Origin: Drouetiella hepatica Uher 2000/2452
GTDB taxonomy: Bacteria > Cyanobacteriota > Cyanobacteriia > Elainellales > Elainellaceae
DNA length: 64,000 bases
Direction of reading: 5' to 3'
Assembly (NCBI GenBank): GCA_019359505.1
Contig: JAHHHD010000001.1
Location: 62,001-126,000, forward strand
In this document: piece by piece, positions 16,824 to 29,270 of the stretch
Position numbering within the stretch: the first letter of the stretch is position 1
Layout of the letters: every line of letters starts with the position of its first letter
Notes under the pieces: generated by a model
Seen by the model: the letters and a program-made list of their open reading frames with translations, nothing else
What the model was told of the DNA's origin: nothing
Database searches by the model: none
Translations under genes and position numbers: made by a program

Positions 16824-17777
16824 ATGACTTCAACGTTTCCGTCTCACCGTTCAACTCGCGTTTCAATCATCGGTTCTGGAAATGTGGGTGGGGCACTGGC
16901 TCAGCGTATTGCTGAAAAAAACTTGGCAGATGTGGTTCTGCTGGATGTCTTACCGGGTCGTCCACAGGGCATTGCTCTCGATCTGATGCAGTCTAGCGGC
17001 ATTGAGGGGCACGGTCGCAAGATTATGGGCACCTGTGACTATGCTGACACCCATGACTCAGATATTGTCGTGCTCACGGCAGGCTTGCCTCGTAAACCCG
17101 GTATGAGTCGGGATGACCTATTGCGAACCAATGCTGAGATCGTCACCCAAGCGGCAAAGCAAGCGATCGCCCATTCTCCCGAAGCCCTGATTATTGTGGT
17201 GACCAATCCCCTCGATCCCATGACCTATCTCGCCTGGAAAGCCAGCGGTTTGCCCCCAGAACGAGTTATGGGCATGGCGGGTATTCTCGATTCTGCCCGA
17301 TTTCAAACCTTTATTGCCCTAGAGATGGGCATTTCCCCGACCGATATTCGTGCCATGGTGCTGGGGAGTCACGGTGATTTGATGGTGCCCCTACCCCGCT
17401 ACTCTACGGTCAGCGGGGTGCCCATCACAGAGCTGTTGTCCTCAGAGGCGATCGCACGAGTGGTCGATCGCACCCGCAAGGGTGGAGCTGAAGTCGTAGA
17501 GCTACTGAAAACAGGGGGAGCCTACTATGCGCCTGCTTCCTCCACCTGCCTCATGGTGGAGGCTATCTTGCGTAACCAGCCGCGTTTGCTGCCTGTTGCC
17601 GCCTACCTGCAAGGGCAATATGGACTGCGGGACTTGTATATTGGAGTGCCCGTCAAGCTAGGCTGTGGCGGCATTGAGGAAATCTGTGAGCTAGAGCTAA
17701 CTGCGGAGGAAACGTCAGCGCTGCATCAATCGGCGGCGGCGGTGCGTTCTAGTCTCGACGCTGCGTTGTTGATTTAA
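16824..17777 (+). CDS. mdh: Malate dehydrogenase
   Basis: A 317-residue LDH-like malate dehydrogenase (malate + NAD to oxaloacetate). Visible marks are the NAD loop [15 protein letters not shown], the substrate loop [39 protein letters not shown], and the catalytic His in [11 protein letters not shown]. Residues and length fit the bacterial LDH-like MDH group. It is cytosolic. The last three codons and the stop are part of a 16-bp unit repeated three times, so the C-terminal reading frame is repeat-derived. Confidence 0.95.
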   Translation: MTSTFPSHRSTRVSIIGSGNVGGALAQRIAEKNLADVVLLDVLPGRPQGIALDLMQSSGIEGHGRKIMGTCDYADTHDSDIVVLTAGLPRKPGMSRDDLLRTNAEIVTQAAKQAIAHSPEALIIVVTNPLDPMTYLAWKASGLPPERVMGMAGILDSARFQTFIALEMGISPTDIRAMVLGSHGDLMVPLPRYSTVSGVPITELLSSEAIARVVDRTRKGGAEVVELLKTGGAYYAPASSTCLMVEAILRNQPRLLPVAAYLQGQYGLRDLYIGVPVKLGCGGIEEICELELTAEETSALHQSAAAVRSSLDAALLI

Positions 17778-17809
17778 TGCGTTGTTGATTTAATGCGTTG
17801 TCGATTTAA
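17762..17809. repeat. 16-bp triple tandem repeat over the mdh stop codon
   Basis: TGCGTTGTTGATTTAA is present at 17762-17777 and 17778-17793, with a third copy differing by one base at 17794-17809. The mdh TAA is the last three bases of the first unit. Confidence 0.9.
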
Positions 17810-17897
17810 TAACCTCTCTTGCTGCATACCCTCAATCCATCTGCTGGCTTGCTCATTAAAACAACCTTTTTAAAAATGGAATTCCTCATAAAGCTAC

Positions 17898-17945
17898 TTG
17901 ATCATTTGCGGTGATTGGTTATGATAGAAATGTAAAGTCAATCAC
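17898..17945 (+). promoter_or_regulatory. Possible promoter and inverted repeat upstream of the 57-residue gene
   Basis: TTGATC (17898-17903) and TATGAT (17920-17925) are spaced by 16 bp. GTGATTG (17911-17917) and CAATCAC (17939-17945) form an inverted repeat around the predicted start of transcription, which could be an operator. Confidence 0.4.
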
Positions 17946-17970
17946 ATACATTGCTTAATCAGGATTTCTG

Positions 17971-18144
17971 ATGCGGCGGTGGGCTTACATGGAAGGAGCT
18001 ATCCAGGTGATAGATTATATTGAAAGAGCGCTTGAAAGACTGAAGGATTGGGCTGGTCGGCTCATTGAAGCCTTGCTCGGTCCTGATGCTCAACCTGAAC
18101 CCGTTCCAGTTCCTGTACGCAATGACGAACGCCGCAGATCCTAG
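17971..18144 (+). CDS. Small hypothetical protein, 57 residues
   Basis: ATG at 17971 (AGGA about 9 bases upstream) opens a 57-codon frame ending with TAG at 18142-18144. The protein begins MRRWAYMEGAIQVIDYIERA and continues with an amphipathic helix (LERLKDWAGRLIEALLG), then a proline/valine linker (PEPVPVPV) and a charged tail RNDERRRS. An in-frame ATG at 17989 would give 51 residues. The codon pattern, amphipathic helix and preceding promoter-like sequence support a real gene, which was easy to overlook because it is short. I do not recognise a function. It sits between mdh and aroQ. Confidence 0.6.
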   Translation: MRRWAYMEGAIQVIDYIERALERLKDWAGRLIEALLGPDAQPEPVPVPVRNDERRRS

Positions 18145-18321
18145 AGCTTCCAGCCTTGTATGGGACACAAGCGCTTCTCTGGCAGGATAATTTAGGTTGC
18201 AGCTGCAGTCTTCTAGTCTAGCCAAGAAGCTTTTAGCGGCTTTATATCCGCTTACAGGCAAGTCGCAGTTCGCACCGGAAAATACGTGAGTTGATTACTA
18301 GGTCTTCGGGGTTGTTTTAAA

Positions 18322-18768
18322 TTGCTAAGCATTTTGGTGTTGCATGGGCCAAATCTGAATATGCTGGGCAGGCGCGAACCGGAAGTCTACGGTCGTCAAA
18401 CTCTTGAAGGTATTAATCAGATTCTTGAGCAGCAAGCCGCTTCTCTTCAAGTCAACCTCTCGGCTCTTCAGTCCAATCATGAAGGAGCTTTAGTTGACTC
18501 CATCCATGCAGCTTTGGGGCAGCATCAGGGAATACTGATCAATCCTGGAGCTTATACCCATACCAGTGTTGCGATTAGAGATGCGATCGCCGCAGTCGCA
18601 TTGCCCACGGTTGAAGTTCACCTCAGCAATATTTATCAGCGTGAGCCTTTTCGCCACCATTCCTATATTGCTCCGGTTGCGATCGGTCAGGTTAGCGGTT
18701 TTGGTGCAGAGAGCTATCGTTTGGGTCTAGAGGCTTTGGTGAGCTATTTACGTCAGGCTAAGAATTGA
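18322..18768 (+). CDS. aroQ: 3-dehydroquinate dehydratase, type II
   Basis: A 148-residue type II dehydroquinase of the shikimate pathway. It shows the family start [20 protein letters not shown] with the catalytic Tyr loop, [29 protein letters not shown] and [18 protein letters not shown]. Length is typical for the dodecameric enzyme. The start is TTG at 18322, directly before the conserved LSILVLHGP; no ATG is closer. Confidence 0.95.
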   Translation: MLSILVLHGPNLNMLGRREPEVYGRQTLEGINQILEQQAASLQVNLSALQSNHEGALVDSIHAALGQHQGILINPGAYTHTSVAIRDAIAAVALPTVEVHLSNIYQREPFRHHSYIAPVAIGQVSGFGAESYRLGLEALVSYLRQAKN

Positions 18769-18862
18769 TCAAGCTAAATAGATTGGGGCTACTCAAGCTG
18801 AGTCTAGACCGGATGCTTCTCCAAATTCGCTACGCTAGAGAGAGAATCCATCTACAACTGCC

Positions 18863-19681
18863 ATGTTGACTGAAAAATTAGAAAGTCTTAGAGCGCTCTT
18901 TGCAGAAATGGATCGGGCGCTGATTGCCTATTCAGGCGGAATTGATAGCACTCTAGTGGCTAAAGTTGCCTATGATGTCTTGGGCGATCGCGCTCTAGCC
19001 ATCACAGCCGAATCGCCCTCGCTGCTGCCTGAAGATTTAGAAGATGCTCAGATTCAGGCAGCTGAAATTGGCGTTCTTCATGAAGTGGTTCAAACCCATG
19101 AGATGGACAACCCTAACTACACGTCAAACCCGGTCAACCGCTGCTACTTCTGCAAAAGCGAACTACATGATACTCTCAAGCCATTGGCTCTCCGGCGAGG
19201 CTATCCCTACGTCGTCGATGGAGTCAATGCTGATGATTTGCTAGACTACCGACCTGGAATTCAGGCGGCAAAAGAACGAGGAGCGCGATCGCCCTTAGCA
19301 GAGCTGGGCATCAGCAAGCTAGAAGTTCGGGAAATCTCTAGGCATTTAGGTTTATCGTGCTGGGACAAGCCTGCTCAGCCCTGCCTCAGCTCCCGATTTC
19401 CCTACGGCGAAGAAATCACGGCAGCAAAATTGCAGCGCGTGGGCAGAGCCGAGCGACATTTGAGAACTCTGGGTCTAAAGAACCTACGGGTTCGATCGGT
19501 CGGAGATACGGCGCAGATTGAGCTAATGCCTGAGCAGATCAAAGAATTTGTTTTGACTACCGACCTCGCCGTTTTGACAACTACGCTCCAATCCTATGGT
19601 TTTTTGTACGTCACACTCGATCTGGAGGGATATCGCAGCGGCAAGCTAAATAAAGTATTGCAATTGGCTCAGACAAGTTAA
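18863..19681 (+). CDS. larE: LarE-type ATP-dependent sulfur transferase
   Basis: A 272-residue PP-loop enzyme. The ATP loop AYSGGIDSTLVAK is at about residues 22-34. LarE adds sulfur to the pyridinium carboxylate cofactor of nickel-pincer enzymes such as lactate racemase. Cys174, in PCLSSRFPYGEEI, aligns with the sacrificial cysteine of Lactobacillus LarE; a CYFC pair (Cys94, Cys97) is also present. Three cysteines are reported in the LarE class that uses a [4Fe-4S] cluster to carry sulfur, so this protein probably belongs there; this is inference. No larB, larC or racemase gene is in the window, so the recipient enzyme is not visible. It converges on rpoC2 over a strong bidirectional hairpin. 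Confidence 0.88.
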   Translation: MLTEKLESLRALFAEMDRALIAYSGGIDSTLVAKVAYDVLGDRALAITAESPSLLPEDLEDAQIQAAEIGVLHEVVQTHEMDNPNYTSNPVNRCYFCKSELHDTLKPLALRRGYPYVVDGVNADDLLDYRPGIQAAKERGARSPLAELGISKLEVREISRHLGLSCWDKPAQPCLSSRFPYGEEITAAKLQRVGRAERHLRTLGLKNLRVRSVGDTAQIELMPEQIKEFVLTTDLAVLTTTLQSYGFLYVTLDLEGYRSGKLNKVLQLAQTS

Positions 19682-19705
19682 AGGCTGTATTGATGCTGCA
19701 TGGGT

Positions 19706-19740
19706 AATAAAAAGGGGGCGCAATACGCCCCCTTTTTATT
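19706..19740. terminator. Bidirectional Rho-independent terminator (larE / rpoC2)
   Basis: A perfect 15-bp stem: AATAAAAAGGGGGCG (19706-19720) pairs with 19726-19740, loop CAATA. GC core with A/T flanks gives a U-run on both strands, as expected between the convergent larE and rpoC2. Confidence 0.9.
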
Positions 19741-19755
19741 AAGGTTTAAGTGATA

Positions 19756-22700
19756 TTAGTCTTCGTCGATGTCAATATCTGCATCTAGATCGATATCAAT
19801 TTCATCCTCTACGTCAATATCCACTTCATCCTCTTCTTCGTCCTCCAAGGCAGGTAACGCAAGGTCGTCATCCTCCAACAGATCAGGCACCTTGGCGGGG
19901 AAACCCAAACCAAAAGCCCCACCCTCCAGTCCAGGCGTACGAATGGGCGGGAACACTTCAAAGCCGCCTTCGCGATCGTATGAACGAGCCGTGCGATCGT
20001 CTAAAACCACATCGCTGAGGTCAAGATCATCCTCAAAGACGCTGCTCTCATAGATGGGATCAACTTCTACCATGCTGGTTTCTTCATAGGCGTTAAAGCC
20101 TGTACCTGCCGGAATCAAACGCCCGATGATAACGTTCTCCTTCAGGCCGCGCAGCCAGTCAGATTTGCCTTCGATCGCTGCTTCGGTCAAGACCCGCGTG
20201 GTTTCCTGGAAGCTGGCTGCCGAGATAAAGCTGTCAGTGTTGAGCGAAGCCTTGGTGATACCCAAGAGAATCGGCGTATACTGCGCCGGAGCACCCCCCG
20301 TAATCGCCATGGCTTCGTTCACCTGGTCAATTTGACGCAGCTCAACCAGCTCTCCCGGCAGCATGGTGGTGTCGCCGCCATCATCAATTCTGCCTTTAGA
20401 AGTCATCTGCCGGACAATGACTTCGATGTGTTTATCCGAAATATCAATGCCCTGGGAGTTGTACACAGACTGTACTTCGTTCACTAGGAAGGTCTGAACA
20501 GCCTGCAAACTCTTCAGCGAGGCTTCATGGATTCCCTCAGTTTCACGGTGATAGGTGAAGAAGGTATCTAGAATCTCGTGAGGATTAGCAGGGCCATCAG
20601 TTAGCGCTTCCCCCGCACCTACGTCTTGACCATCCATCACCAAGGCATTTTGCCCCGGCAATAGCGGATATTCAGTAGTCACTCCATCGGATTCAATTAC
20701 CTTAATCTCGATCGACTCATCATCGCTGTAAACAACTTGAGCTGTGCCAGGACGCTTTGCCAGAATGCAGGCTTCCTTGGGCTTACGGGCTTCTAGCAGT
20801 TCTTCAATTCGGGGTAGACCCTGAATAATGTCTCCTGTCTTCGCCCGCTCAAACACCAGCAGCACCAAGTTATCACCCCGTTGCACCAAATCAGCATCAT
20901 CAATGTGCAAGACTGCGCCGTTGGATACGCGGTAAGGACGCGCAATCCGCATCACGACCTGACCTTCTGAGGCTTCAATCACCTGCCCCGACTCTTCTAG
21001 AGGAACGCCCGGAGCAACCGGAAAACCTGCAACATGCAGTTCGCCCTGTTTGACGGTGGGCATTTTGCCGCGTGTATTCACCGTAAAGCGATCGGCATCC
21101 CGCATGATCAAGATCCGGCGGATCGCTTCACCCCCCTCACGAATACCCCGCACCTCACCTGCCTCTTTACAGAGAATTTCGGTACGAGCAACCACTGCCC
21201 CTGGAGCAATTTTTTCGCCATCCTCGACAAGCAGACGGGTCTGTGTACTGCCTTGAGTTTGGTCAGCCGCCATGTCTCGACGAATCACCAAAGATTCCAG
21301 AATCACGAGCTGTAAACGTAGGGTGTCCGGATCAGTTTCATCAGGAACTAGCTCAATATCGGCAGCAAGCTGAGGTGCATCCTGATCGATCTCTAGTACA
21401 AGCTGAGTCCGCAGCAGCTCCAGCCCTTCTACCGATTTCACTCGCTCTCCATCCTTGTATGCCATCCGCTGAATAGCGCGAAGCTGGATCGATCGCCCAC
21501 CCGACTCTTCACGAGTAGAAGCCTGGCTAGGTACGGAAGGCACGTCTGGCACTGTAAACTCTGTAACAGGACGCAGTAAGATAGCGGGTCCTTCAGGAGA
21601 CTCAATGTACTCCACATAGCGCAGCTCATCTACCGTCAGCCCCGGCATCACTTCCTGCCCTGGATTGACGATCGTCTCATGCTTTGACATGACTGCTTCA
21701 GGATTGTCCACCAGGTGGAGTTCACCGGGCTTGACGACAATCTCGCGCAAAATGTCATTCTTTTGAGTCACCTCAACCACGCCATTGCTTTGACAGAAGA
21801 TGTCCTTGACGACCTCTGTGCCCGCCTCAACATACTGTCCATCTTCCACCAGCAGCAAAGAAATATCTTTGTTAACTTCATGCGCTTCTTCTGGAATCCA
21901 CAGCAGCGTACCGCCTGTGATCACCTCATAGCCCTGCTTCGGTTTCCCTTTCTTGGCAACCTCAACGCCAGAGTATTTGATGATGCCACCTGTCTGGGTG
22001 TGGTAGCGATTGTCAATCAGTTCAGCAACCACTTGGCTATTCGTCACCTTTGTGCCGGGAGTTGCAATCAGCGAGAAGCGTTGGTTGTGCTGAGTCTCGA
22101 TCGAATATTGCTCTCGTCCTTGCTGCGTTTCGCTCGTTACCTTTGCCTGATCCAGCAGCACCGAAGCGGTAATAATCTCAACTTCTCGTCCACCCTTATT
22201 GCCTTCGCTCTCTAGGGGAATCCGCACCATACCGCCATGCTCTGTCACGAGCTTGGACTCCGCCAGGATGCTATTTGCCTCAACGCGATCGCCGTTCTTA
22301 ACCGTAGGTTCTGCACCGGGGGGCAGGTTATAAACCTCACCTGACAAAATCCAGATCAGGCCACCACGCTGAGCAATTCGCGTCGTGTTGCCCTGACGGT
22401 CTTTCTTCTCTTCTGGAACCACGTCAGCGAACTTAATTTCTCCTGCTAGGTCAGAGGCAACTTCTTTCGTCGCTTTCTCCGTCACCTTGCGAACGCGACC
22501 TGCTGCCGCCATTTCCACCAGCATTTGCCCCACCTTGACTGCTTGACCGTCTTTGACAAAGACGATCGAACCTGGGGGAACAGTAGAGGATTCTTTGCGA
22601 TCGCCCGCTTCCACAATGATTTCAACGCTGACTTCTGCAATCTGCGCGTCTTCCCCGTGCCGGGTGCGGAAGGGGCGCGAACGGAACTGCTTAGGCTTGG

Positions 22701-23835
22701 TACGGGCAATTCCATCAAAAGTTGGACGAATTTGAGGAGCTACCTCACCTGTGAACGTACCGCCCGTGTGGAACGTCCGCATAGTAAGCTGAGTCCCCGG
22801 TTCGCCGATTGACTGAGCCGCAATGATGCCGACTGCTTCGCCCAGATCTACTAACGAGGCATGAGCCAAGCTCCAGCCATAGCAGGTTTGGCAAACCGAT
22901 CGCGTTGCCCCGCAGGTCAGGGGCGATCGCACCATCACTTCTTCAACTTTGGCTTTGCCAATCAAACGCGCAATCTCATTTGAAACTGGCTCGTTGCGGG
23001 CAATAATCAACTCTTTGGTTTTGGGATGAACGACATCTTCAGCCACACATCTGCCCAAGAGCCGATCCTCTAGCTTAATCAGAATCCGTTCGCCATCTGT
23101 CATGTTGCGAACGCTAACGCCGCGATCGGTACCACAGTCAATCTCTCGGATGATCACATCTTGAGAGACATCCACCAGTCGGCGAGTTAAGTAGCCTGAG
23201 TCAGCCGTGCGCAGAGCGGTATCTACCAAGCCTTTACGAGCGCCATAGGACGAAATAATATATTCCGTTACCGTCAGCCCTTCTCGGAAGTTGGTTTTAA
23301 TGGGCAAGTCAATGATCTGCCCCTGCGGATCAGCCATCAGACCCCGCATTCCGACCAACTGCCGTACCTGGGAGATGTTGCCGCGTGCACCAGAGAACGC
23401 CATCATATAAACAGAATTGAGCGGATCGTTGGACTGGAAGTGGCGCACCACCTCGTCCTTCAGTTCTTCACTCGTGCCGTTCCAGGTGTCAATTACCTTT
23501 TGGAATCGCTCGACCTCCGTGATTTCACCGCGCGTGTATCGAGTTTCGGTATCGCGGATCTGTTCTTCAGCCGCCGCCAATAGCCGTCTCTTGCTAGGCG
23601 GCACTTGCAGGTCATCCACACTAATAGACACACCTGCGCGAGTTGCAAATCGAAATCCCAAGTCTTTTAGGTCATCCGCCATTTGGGCAGTACGGGCAGT
23701 GCCGTAGTTCGTAAACGCCCAAGATACCAGTCTCTTGAGCTGTCCTTTATCGACGACTCGGTTGCGGAAAATGGTCTTCTGCTCGGACTTCTGAGTTGAC
23801 TTTTGCTCTTCCGTCATTAGATCTTTGCCCCTCAA
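19756..23835 (-). CDS. rpoC2: DNA-directed RNA polymerase subunit beta'' (RpoC2)
   Basis: The C-terminal part of the split beta' subunit, 1359 residues; the split is a hallmark of cyanobacteria and plastids. The N-terminal section shows [22 protein letters not shown] (bridge helix / trigger-loop region), ending with [22 protein letters not shown] long insertion of sandwich-barrel hybrid motifs (about 350-1000) follows, as normal for cyanobacteria. GTQIDI-type assembly segments occur near the C-terminus. The final ~40 residues are very acidic (Asp/Glu with IDID runs). The start is ATG at 23817 or 23835; the shorter [10 protein letters not shown] start is plausible. Last gene of the rpsT-to-rpoC2 run. 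Confidence 0.97.
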   Translation of the reverse strand: MRGKDLMTEEQKSTQKSEQKTIFRNRVVDKGQLKRLVSWAFTNYGTARTAQMADDLKDLGFRFATRAGVSISVDDLQVPPSKRRLLAAAEEQIRDTETRYTRGEITEVERFQKVIDTWNGTSEELKDEVVRHFQSNDPLNSVYMMAFSGARGNISQVRQLVGMRGLMADPQGQIIDLPIKTNFREGLTVTEYIISSYGARKGLVDTALRTADSGYLTRRLVDVSQDVIIREIDCGTDRGVSVRNMTDGERILIKLEDRLLGRCVAEDVVHPKTKELIIARNEPVSNEIARLIGKAKVEEVMVRSPLTCGATRSVCQTCYGWSLAHASLVDLGEAVGIIAAQSIGEPGTQLTMRTFHTGGTFTGEVAPQIRPTFDGIARTKPKQFRSRPFRTRHGEDAQIAEVSVEIIVEAGDRKESSTVPPGSIVFVKDGQAVKVGQMLVEMAAAGRVRKVTEKATKEVASDLAGEIKFADVVPEEKKDRQGNTTRIAQRGGLIWILSGEVYNLPPGAEPTVKNGDRVEANSILAESKLVTEHGGMVRIPLESEGNKGGREVEIITASVLLDQAKVTSETQQGREQYSIETQHNQRFSLIATPGTKVTNSQVVAELIDNRYHTQTGGIIKYSGVEVAKKGKPKQGYEVITGGTLLWIPEEAHEVNKDISLLLVEDGQYVEAGTEVVKDIFCQSNGVVEVTQKNDILREIVVKPGELHLVDNPEAVMSKHETIVNPGQEVMPGLTVDELRYVEYIESPEGPAILLRPVTEFTVPDVPSVPSQASTREESGGRSIQLRAIQRMAYKDGERVKSVEGLELLRTQLVLEIDQDAPQLAADIELVPDETDPDTLRLQLVILESLVIRRDMAADQTQGSTQTRLLVEDGEKIAPGAVVARTEILCKEAGEVRGIREGGEAIRRILIMRDADRFTVNTRGKMPTVKQGELHVAGFPVAPGVPLEESGQVIEASEGQVVMRIARPYRVSNGAVLHIDDADLVQRGDNLVLLVFERAKTGDIIQGLPRIEELLEARKPKEACILAKRPGTAQVVYSDDESIEIKVIESDGVTTEYPLLPGQNALVMDGQDVGAGEALTDGPANPHEILDTFFTYHRETEGIHEASLKSLQAVQTFLVNEVQSVYNSQGIDISDKHIEVIVRQMTSKGRIDDGGDTTMLPGELVELRQIDQVNEAMAITGGAPAQYTPILLGITKASLNTDSFISAASFQETTRVLTEAAIEGKSDWLRGLKENVIIGRLIPAGTGFNAYEETSMVEVDPIYESSVFEDDLDLSDVVLDDRTARSYDREGGFEVFPPIRTPGLEGGAFGLGFPAKVPDLLEDDDLALPALEDEEEDEVDIDVEDEIDIDLDADIDIDED

Positions 23836-23934
23836 TCTGTTTAGCCTAGTCCTGTTTAATCAGCTTTGATCTGCACTTAGCCCCGATATCTGCCCAGTAT
23901 CTGCCGGATATCTGCCTAACCTCTGCCCAAACAC

Positions 23935-25809
23935 TTAAAGTGCCAGCGCATCAAGAATAGTTTTGTTGTAGATAATGCGTCCTGGCGTAGTTTTGATATA
24001 TTGAGCAATCAGGTTGCCGTCACTATCTTCGCGAGTTCGGCGGAATGCATACACTTTAGTAACAGTGCCTTCCTCAGTTGTAGTAACCTCAAGCGGTTCA
24101 CTCTCAGAATCTGGCCCTTCTACTTCGCCTTCAAACCGCACCCAAATATAGGAGTGGATATCGACTTGTCTCTGTTCGTAGGCTACGATCACGTCCTTCA
24201 TGCTAGAGAAGTAGCTTCCGGCGCCCAGAGTTGCCTTTGGATTTTCAGCAGTAAGGTAGTAGCAGCCCAACACCATATCTTGGCTAGGCATGACGATCGG
24301 TCTGCCTGTTGCCGGAGATAGGATGTTGTTAGAAGCCAGCATCAGCAAACGCGCTTCAGCCTGGGCTTCTAGCGATAGAGGCACATGTACCGCCATCTGG
24401 TCACCATCAAAGTCAGCGTTAAATGCCGGACAAACGAGAGGATGGATCTGAATCGCGCGTCCTTCTACTAGGATGGGTTCAAAAGCTTGAATACCCAAAC
24501 GGTGCAGGGTTGGAGCGCGGTTTAGCATTACAGGATGTCCATCAATCACTTCCTCCAACACGTCCCAAATGCTGGGATCATTGCGCTGGATCAGCTTTTT
24601 GGCGGCTTTAATGTTGTTGACTAAGCCCTGACGAATCAAACGGTGAATTACAAAGGGTTGAAACAGCTCGATCGCCATTTCTCTCGGCAGACCGCACTGG
24701 TGAATCTTGAGCTTAGGCCCAACCACAATTACCGATCGCCCAGAATAGTCAACCCGTTTGCCCAAAAGGTTCTGACGGAAACGACCCTGCTTGCCTTCAA
24801 TAATGTCTGAGAGAGACTTCAGCGGTCGGTTGTTGGCTCCTACTACCGTGCGACCCCGACGACCGTTATCAATCAGCGCATCCACCGCTTCCTGCAGCAT
24901 CCGCTTTTCGTTACGGACAATAATTTCGGGAGCGAGAATTTCTTGAAGCCGCGCCAGACGGTTGTTGCGGTTGATGACTCGACGATAGAGATCGTTGAGG
25001 TCAGAGGTCGCGAACCGTCCGCCGTCTAGCTGCACCATCGGACGCAGATCGGGAGGAATGACCGGAATCACTTCCAGGATCATCCATTCGGGGAGCGATC
25101 GCGTGGCGATAAAGTTATCAATCACGCGCAGTCGCTTGATCAGCTTGGCGCGTTTTTGTCCCTTAGCCGTTGCGATTTCTTCGCGCAGAATTTCAGCTTC
25201 TTTCTCTAGCGCCAAGTCCTGTAAAAGCCGCTGTAAAGCCTCTGCCCCAATGCCGACCTCGACCCCAGTCAACTGAGAGTCTTCGCTGTAAAGCTGATCC
25301 TCAATTTCAATCCACTGATCTTCGGTCAACAACTGCTTGTAGCTAAGGTTCTCAGCGTTGCCCGGATTCAGCACCACGTAAGAGTTGAAGTAGACAATTT
25401 GCTCAACATCCCGCAAAGGCATATCCAGCAAAATTGCCATGTAGCTGGGAATACCCTTGAGATACCAGACGTGAGCCACCGGAGCAGCTAGCTTGATATA
25501 GCCCATACGGTGACGACGCACCCGCGACTCCGTCACCTCTACGCCGCAACGCTCACAAACAATGCCTCTGTGGCGCACCCGCTTGTATTTGCCACAATGG
25601 CATTCCCAATCCTTCGCGGGACCAAAAATCCGTTCACAGAACAAGCCATCCATTTCCGGCTTTAGCGTCCGGTAGTTGATGGTTTCTGGCTTGGTCACTT
25701 CACCGACTACAGTGCCATTCGGCAGGGTCCGCTCTCCCCACTGCCGAATCCGCTCTGGAGAGGCCAGACCAATCTTCACATAGTCAAACCGCTGCTCTAG
25801 CTTAGCCAT
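23935..25809 (-). CDS. rpoC1: DNA-directed RNA polymerase subunit gamma (RpoC1)
   Basis: A 624-residue N-terminal part of split beta'. It has the zinc-binding cysteines ([20 protein letters not shown]), the [20 protein letters not shown]-type core (starting IPPDLRPMV) and the catalytic metal loop [12 protein letters not shown] with the three aspartates that hold Mg. [13 protein letters not shown] marks the clamp region. The gap to rpoB is 158 bp and to rpoC2 about 100 bp. All are read on the minus strand in the order B-C1-C2. Confidence 0.98.
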   Translation of the reverse strand: MAKLEQRFDYVKIGLASPERIRQWGERTLPNGTVVGEVTKPETINYRTLKPEMDGLFCERIFGPAKDWECHCGKYKRVRHRGIVCERCGVEVTESRVRRHRMGYIKLAAPVAHVWYLKGIPSYMAILLDMPLRDVEQIVYFNSYVVLNPGNAENLSYKQLLTEDQWIEIEDQLYSEDSQLTGVEVGIGAEALQRLLQDLALEKEAEILREEIATAKGQKRAKLIKRLRVIDNFIATRSLPEWMILEVIPVIPPDLRPMVQLDGGRFATSDLNDLYRRVINRNNRLARLQEILAPEIIVRNEKRMLQEAVDALIDNGRRGRTVVGANNRPLKSLSDIIEGKQGRFRQNLLGKRVDYSGRSVIVVGPKLKIHQCGLPREMAIELFQPFVIHRLIRQGLVNNIKAAKKLIQRNDPSIWDVLEEVIDGHPVMLNRAPTLHRLGIQAFEPILVEGRAIQIHPLVCPAFNADFDGDQMAVHVPLSLEAQAEARLLMLASNNILSPATGRPIVMPSQDMVLGCYYLTAENPKATLGAGSYFSSMKDVIVAYEQRQVDIHSYIWVRFEGEVEGPDSESEPLEVTTTEEGTVTKVYAFRRTREDSDGNLIAQYIKTTPGRIIYNKTILDALAL

Positions 25810-25967
25810 CGCAAGTTATTTCCTCATACTCCTGGCAGGTATTCATCACCCTTCTGAAAGCTTCTAGAAGGCTGACTCCTAAAATCGGGTCTTAGCAACA
25901 CAGTCTCTAGAAAACAGCGCCGACGATCGCCTCATTTTTAGCCGATCGTCAGCCTGAACTCTAGCGT

Positions 25968-28900
25968 TTAGTCCTCAACTTCTTCCATCTCATCGCGAGA
26001 GATAGATTCATAGGTTGGACGAGAAGGCGTGCGGCGATTGCCCACATCTGCCATCAGATCAACCTCAATATCGCGACTGGTGCCGTCTTCCTGAGTTTGC
26101 AGCTTGTGTGCCGCAATATCTAAACAGAGTGACTGAAGCTCTCGCATCAACACCTTGAAAGATTCAGGTGTGCCTGGTCGAGGAATCGCCTTGCCCTTCA
26201 CGATCGCGTTCAAAGCCTCATTTCGACCCTGCATATCGTCTGACTTCACCGTCAGCAGTTCCTGAAGAATGTAGGCTGCACCGAATGCCTCCAGCGCCCA
26301 GACTTCCATTTCTCCAAAGCGCTGACCGCCTTGCTGAGCTTTGCCTCCTAGCGGCTGCTGAGTCACCAAAGAGTAAGGGCCTGTAGAACGAGCGTGAATC
26401 TTGTCATCTACCAGATGCACCAGCTTCAGCATGTAGGCTTTGCCAACTGTAACAGGGCGATCGAACGCCTCACCTGTACGACCGTCATACACCTGAATCT
26501 TGCCAGGGTTATCCGGGTTGAACACCCAATCCTGCCCAGTTTTCTCCCGCGCTTCGTCGATCTTGGCGTGAGTTGTCAGGCGGGAAGCTTCTTCCCCATA
26601 CATTTCATCAAATGGCACGATCTTGAATCGCACGCCCAGGTTATGACCTGCCCAACCTAGCAAACACTCAAATACCTGACCCACATTCATCCGGGAAGGC
26701 ACGCCCAAGGGATTGAGCACAATGTCAACGGGCGTACCGTCGGGTAGGTAAGGCATATCCTCCTTCGGCAAAATCCGGGAAATAATTCCCTTGTTGCCGT
26801 GGCGACCCGCCATTTTGTCTCCCACCTGAATCTTGCGCTTTTGTGCCACATAGATGCGCACCACCATGTTGGCTCCGGGGGGAAGTTCGTCGCCCTGTTC
26901 ACGGGTAAACACCCGCACATCCACTACACGACCCTTCTCGCCGTTGGGTACCCGCAGAGAGTTATCCCGCACGTCCCTAGCTTTTTCACCAAAGATAGCG
27001 CGGAGCAGCTTTTCTTCTGGTGGCTGATCCGATTCGCCCTTGGGCGTAACCTTACCCACCAAAATATCGCTGCTCTCAACCCAGGCTCCAATTCGGATAA
27101 TGCCCGTTTCATCAAGCTGACGCAAAGCGTCTTCACCCACGTTAGGAATTTCGCGAGTAATTTCTTCAGGACCTAGCTTAGTCTGACGAGCTTCAATCTC
27201 ATATTTTTCGATGTGGATTGAGGTGTAGACATCGTCATAAACTAGACGTTCGCTAATTAGGATGGCATCCTCATAGTTGTAGCCTTCCCAAGGCATGTAG
27301 ATGACTAGGACGTTTTGACCCAGTGCGATCTCGCCTCCTTCAGTCGCAGAGCCATCAGCCAGGATTTGACCCGCAACTACGCGATCGCCATGAAACACGA
27401 TTGGACGCTGATTCAGGCAAGTATCCTGGTTCGATCGATTGTACTTCTGAAGCGTATATTCGATTTCCCGGTTGTTAGATGCGCTCCGAACTCGAATGCG
27501 ATTAGCATCCACATGGGTGACTTCACCCGCAGTCCGGCTAACGATCACCATCCCGGAATCACGAGCAGTCTGCGCCTCCAGCCCTGTACCAACTAGCGGA
27601 CGCTCAGGTCGCAGCAGCGGCACTGCCTGACGCTGCATGTTAGAACCCATTAGCGCTCGGTTCGCGTCGTCATGCTCCAAGAAGGGAATGAGAGAAGTCG
27701 CGACCGAAATGATCTGCACTGGAGAAACGGCAACGTAGTCCACCTCTACGGGGCTAGTCGTCGTGAACTCCTGGCGATAGCGTACGGGAACTTGCTCCCC
27801 AAGCAGATAGCCATTTTCATCCATAGCGACATCTCCTGCCGCCACCCGCATATCGTCTTCTTCATCGGCCGTCAGGTAAATTGGAGCTTGTGTCTTATCA
27901 ACACGACCGTTTTCAACTCTAAAAGACGGCGTTTCGATGAAGCCGTAGGAGTTAACGCGCGCATGGGTTGCCAACGAACCAATCAAGCCCGCATTTGGTC
28001 CTTCTGGCGTTTCAATCGGGCAGATTCGTCCATAGTGAGAGGGGTGAATATCTCGCACCGCAAAGCCTGCCCGCTCCCGCGTCAGACCGCCCGGTCCTAG
28101 AGCGCTAAGACGCCGCTTGTGAGTCAGCTCAGCCAGAGGATTGGTCTGATCCATGAACTGAGACAACTGAGACGAGCCAAAGAACTCTTTGATCGCAGCA
28201 ACCAATGGCTTTGGGTTTACCAATGAAGCAGGGGTGAGAGAATCGGCATCCGAAACCGTCATTCTTTCCCGGATAATCCGCTCCAAACGGTTCAGACCGA
28301 CACGCACCTGGTTTTGCAGCAGTTCACCGACCGATCGCACCCGGCGATTCCCCAAGTGGTCAATGTCATCAATGCTGCCGATGTCAAATTCTAGGTTAAT
28401 CAGGTAGTCAACCGCCGCCAAGATATCTTGTGCAGTCAGAACTCGCGTCGCTTCAGGAACGTTTAGCCGCAGCTTTTTGTTCAGCTTGTAGCGCCCGACG
28501 CGACCCAAATCATAGCGTTTGGGGTCAAAAAAGCGAGAGTCCAAAAGCTGCTGACCCCCAGAAACCGTGGGCGGTTCACCGGGACGCAGCTTCCGGTAAA
28601 GCTCCATCAGCGCCTCTTCTTCGCTGAACTGACCTTCTTTTTCAATCGTCTTCTGAAAATATTCAGGATGGCGCAGCGCGTCAAAAATCTCGCCATCCGT
28701 CAGCCCCAATGCCTTCAGCAGCACCTGAGCAGACAGTTTGCGGGTCTTGTCAATCCGCACCCAGACGAGATCGTTCTTATCGGTTTCAAACTTCAGCCAT
28801 GCGCCCCGGTTAGGAATCAAGCTGGCGTTGAAGGCGCTACGACCGTTCTTGTCAATCTCTTTCTTGTAATAGACACCTGGGCTACGGACGATCTGGTTAA

Positions 28901-29270
28901 CGATTACGCGCTCAGCACCGTTGATGATGAAGGTACCGCGATCGGTCATCAGCGGCAGATCGCCAATAAAAACCTCTTGCTCCTTAATTTCCCCAGTCTC
29001 TTTGTTGATCAGACGGGTCGGGACATACATTTGCACCGCATAGGTGCTATCTCGACGCTTTGCCTCATCTACATCATACTTGGGTCGTCTGAGCTTATAG
29101 TCTTTCCCTAAGAAATGAAGTTCCAGCTTGCCCGTGTAGTCGGTAATAGGCGAAAAGCTGTCAAGTTCTTCAATCAAACCCTCTTCCAGGAACCAGCGAA
29201 AGCTTGCTCGCTGAATTTCTACGAGATCGGGTAGGGTAAAGACGGGTGCGGATTGGGTTAGGTTACTCAT
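25968..29270 (-). CDS. rpoB: DNA-directed RNA polymerase subunit beta
   Basis: RpoB of 1100 residues from the ATG at 29270 ([20 protein letters not shown]); an upstream start at 29321 is open but lies in leader sequence. The rifampicin region is normal: [20 protein letters not shown] and [18 protein letters not shown]. The C-terminal assembly and switch-3 regions are in place ([20 protein letters not shown]). Slightly short relative to enterobacterial RpoB, as usual for cyanobacteria. Part of the rpsT-tatD-rpoB-rpoC1-rpoC2 arrangement common in this phylum. Confidence 0.98.
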   Translation of the reverse strand: MSNLTQSAPVFTLPDLVEIQRASFRWFLEEGLIEELDSFSPITDYTGKLELHFLGKDYKLRRPKYDVDEAKRRDSTYAVQMYVPTRLINKETGEIKEQEVFIGDLPLMTDRGTFIINGAERVIVNQIVRSPGVYYKKEIDKNGRSAFNASLIPNRGAWLKFETDKNDLVWVRIDKTRKLSAQVLLKALGLTDGEIFDALRHPEYFQKTIEKEGQFSEEEALMELYRKLRPGEPPTVSGGQQLLDSRFFDPKRYDLGRVGRYKLNKKLRLNVPEATRVLTAQDILAAVDYLINLEFDIGSIDDIDHLGNRRVRSVGELLQNQVRVGLNRLERIIRERMTVSDADSLTPASLVNPKPLVAAIKEFFGSSQLSQFMDQTNPLAELTHKRRLSALGPGGLTRERAGFAVRDIHPSHYGRICPIETPEGPNAGLIGSLATHARVNSYGFIETPSFRVENGRVDKTQAPIYLTADEEDDMRVAAGDVAMDENGYLLGEQVPVRYRQEFTTTSPVEVDYVAVSPVQIISVATSLIPFLEHDDANRALMGSNMQRQAVPLLRPERPLVGTGLEAQTARDSGMVIVSRTAGEVTHVDANRIRVRSASNNREIEYTLQKYNRSNQDTCLNQRPIVFHGDRVVAGQILADGSATEGGEIALGQNVLVIYMPWEGYNYEDAILISERLVYDDVYTSIHIEKYEIEARQTKLGPEEITREIPNVGEDALRQLDETGIIRIGAWVESSDILVGKVTPKGESDQPPEEKLLRAIFGEKARDVRDNSLRVPNGEKGRVVDVRVFTREQGDELPPGANMVVRIYVAQKRKIQVGDKMAGRHGNKGIISRILPKEDMPYLPDGTPVDIVLNPLGVPSRMNVGQVFECLLGWAGHNLGVRFKIVPFDEMYGEEASRLTTHAKIDEAREKTGQDWVFNPDNPGKIQVYDGRTGEAFDRPVTVGKAYMLKLVHLVDDKIHARSTGPYSLVTQQPLGGKAQQGGQRFGEMEVWALEAFGAAYILQELLTVKSDDMQGRNEALNAIVKGKAIPRPGTPESFKVLMRELQSLCLDIAAHKLQTQEDGTSRDIEVDLMADVGNRRTPSRPTYESISRDEMEEVED

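Noticed and set aside
19769-20053. Ser-rich open frame on the plus strand inside rpoC2
   Set aside because: It is the antisense shadow of the acidic Asp/Glu tail of RpoC2 (GAT/GAA codons read backwards as Ser/Ile), with no independent evidence.
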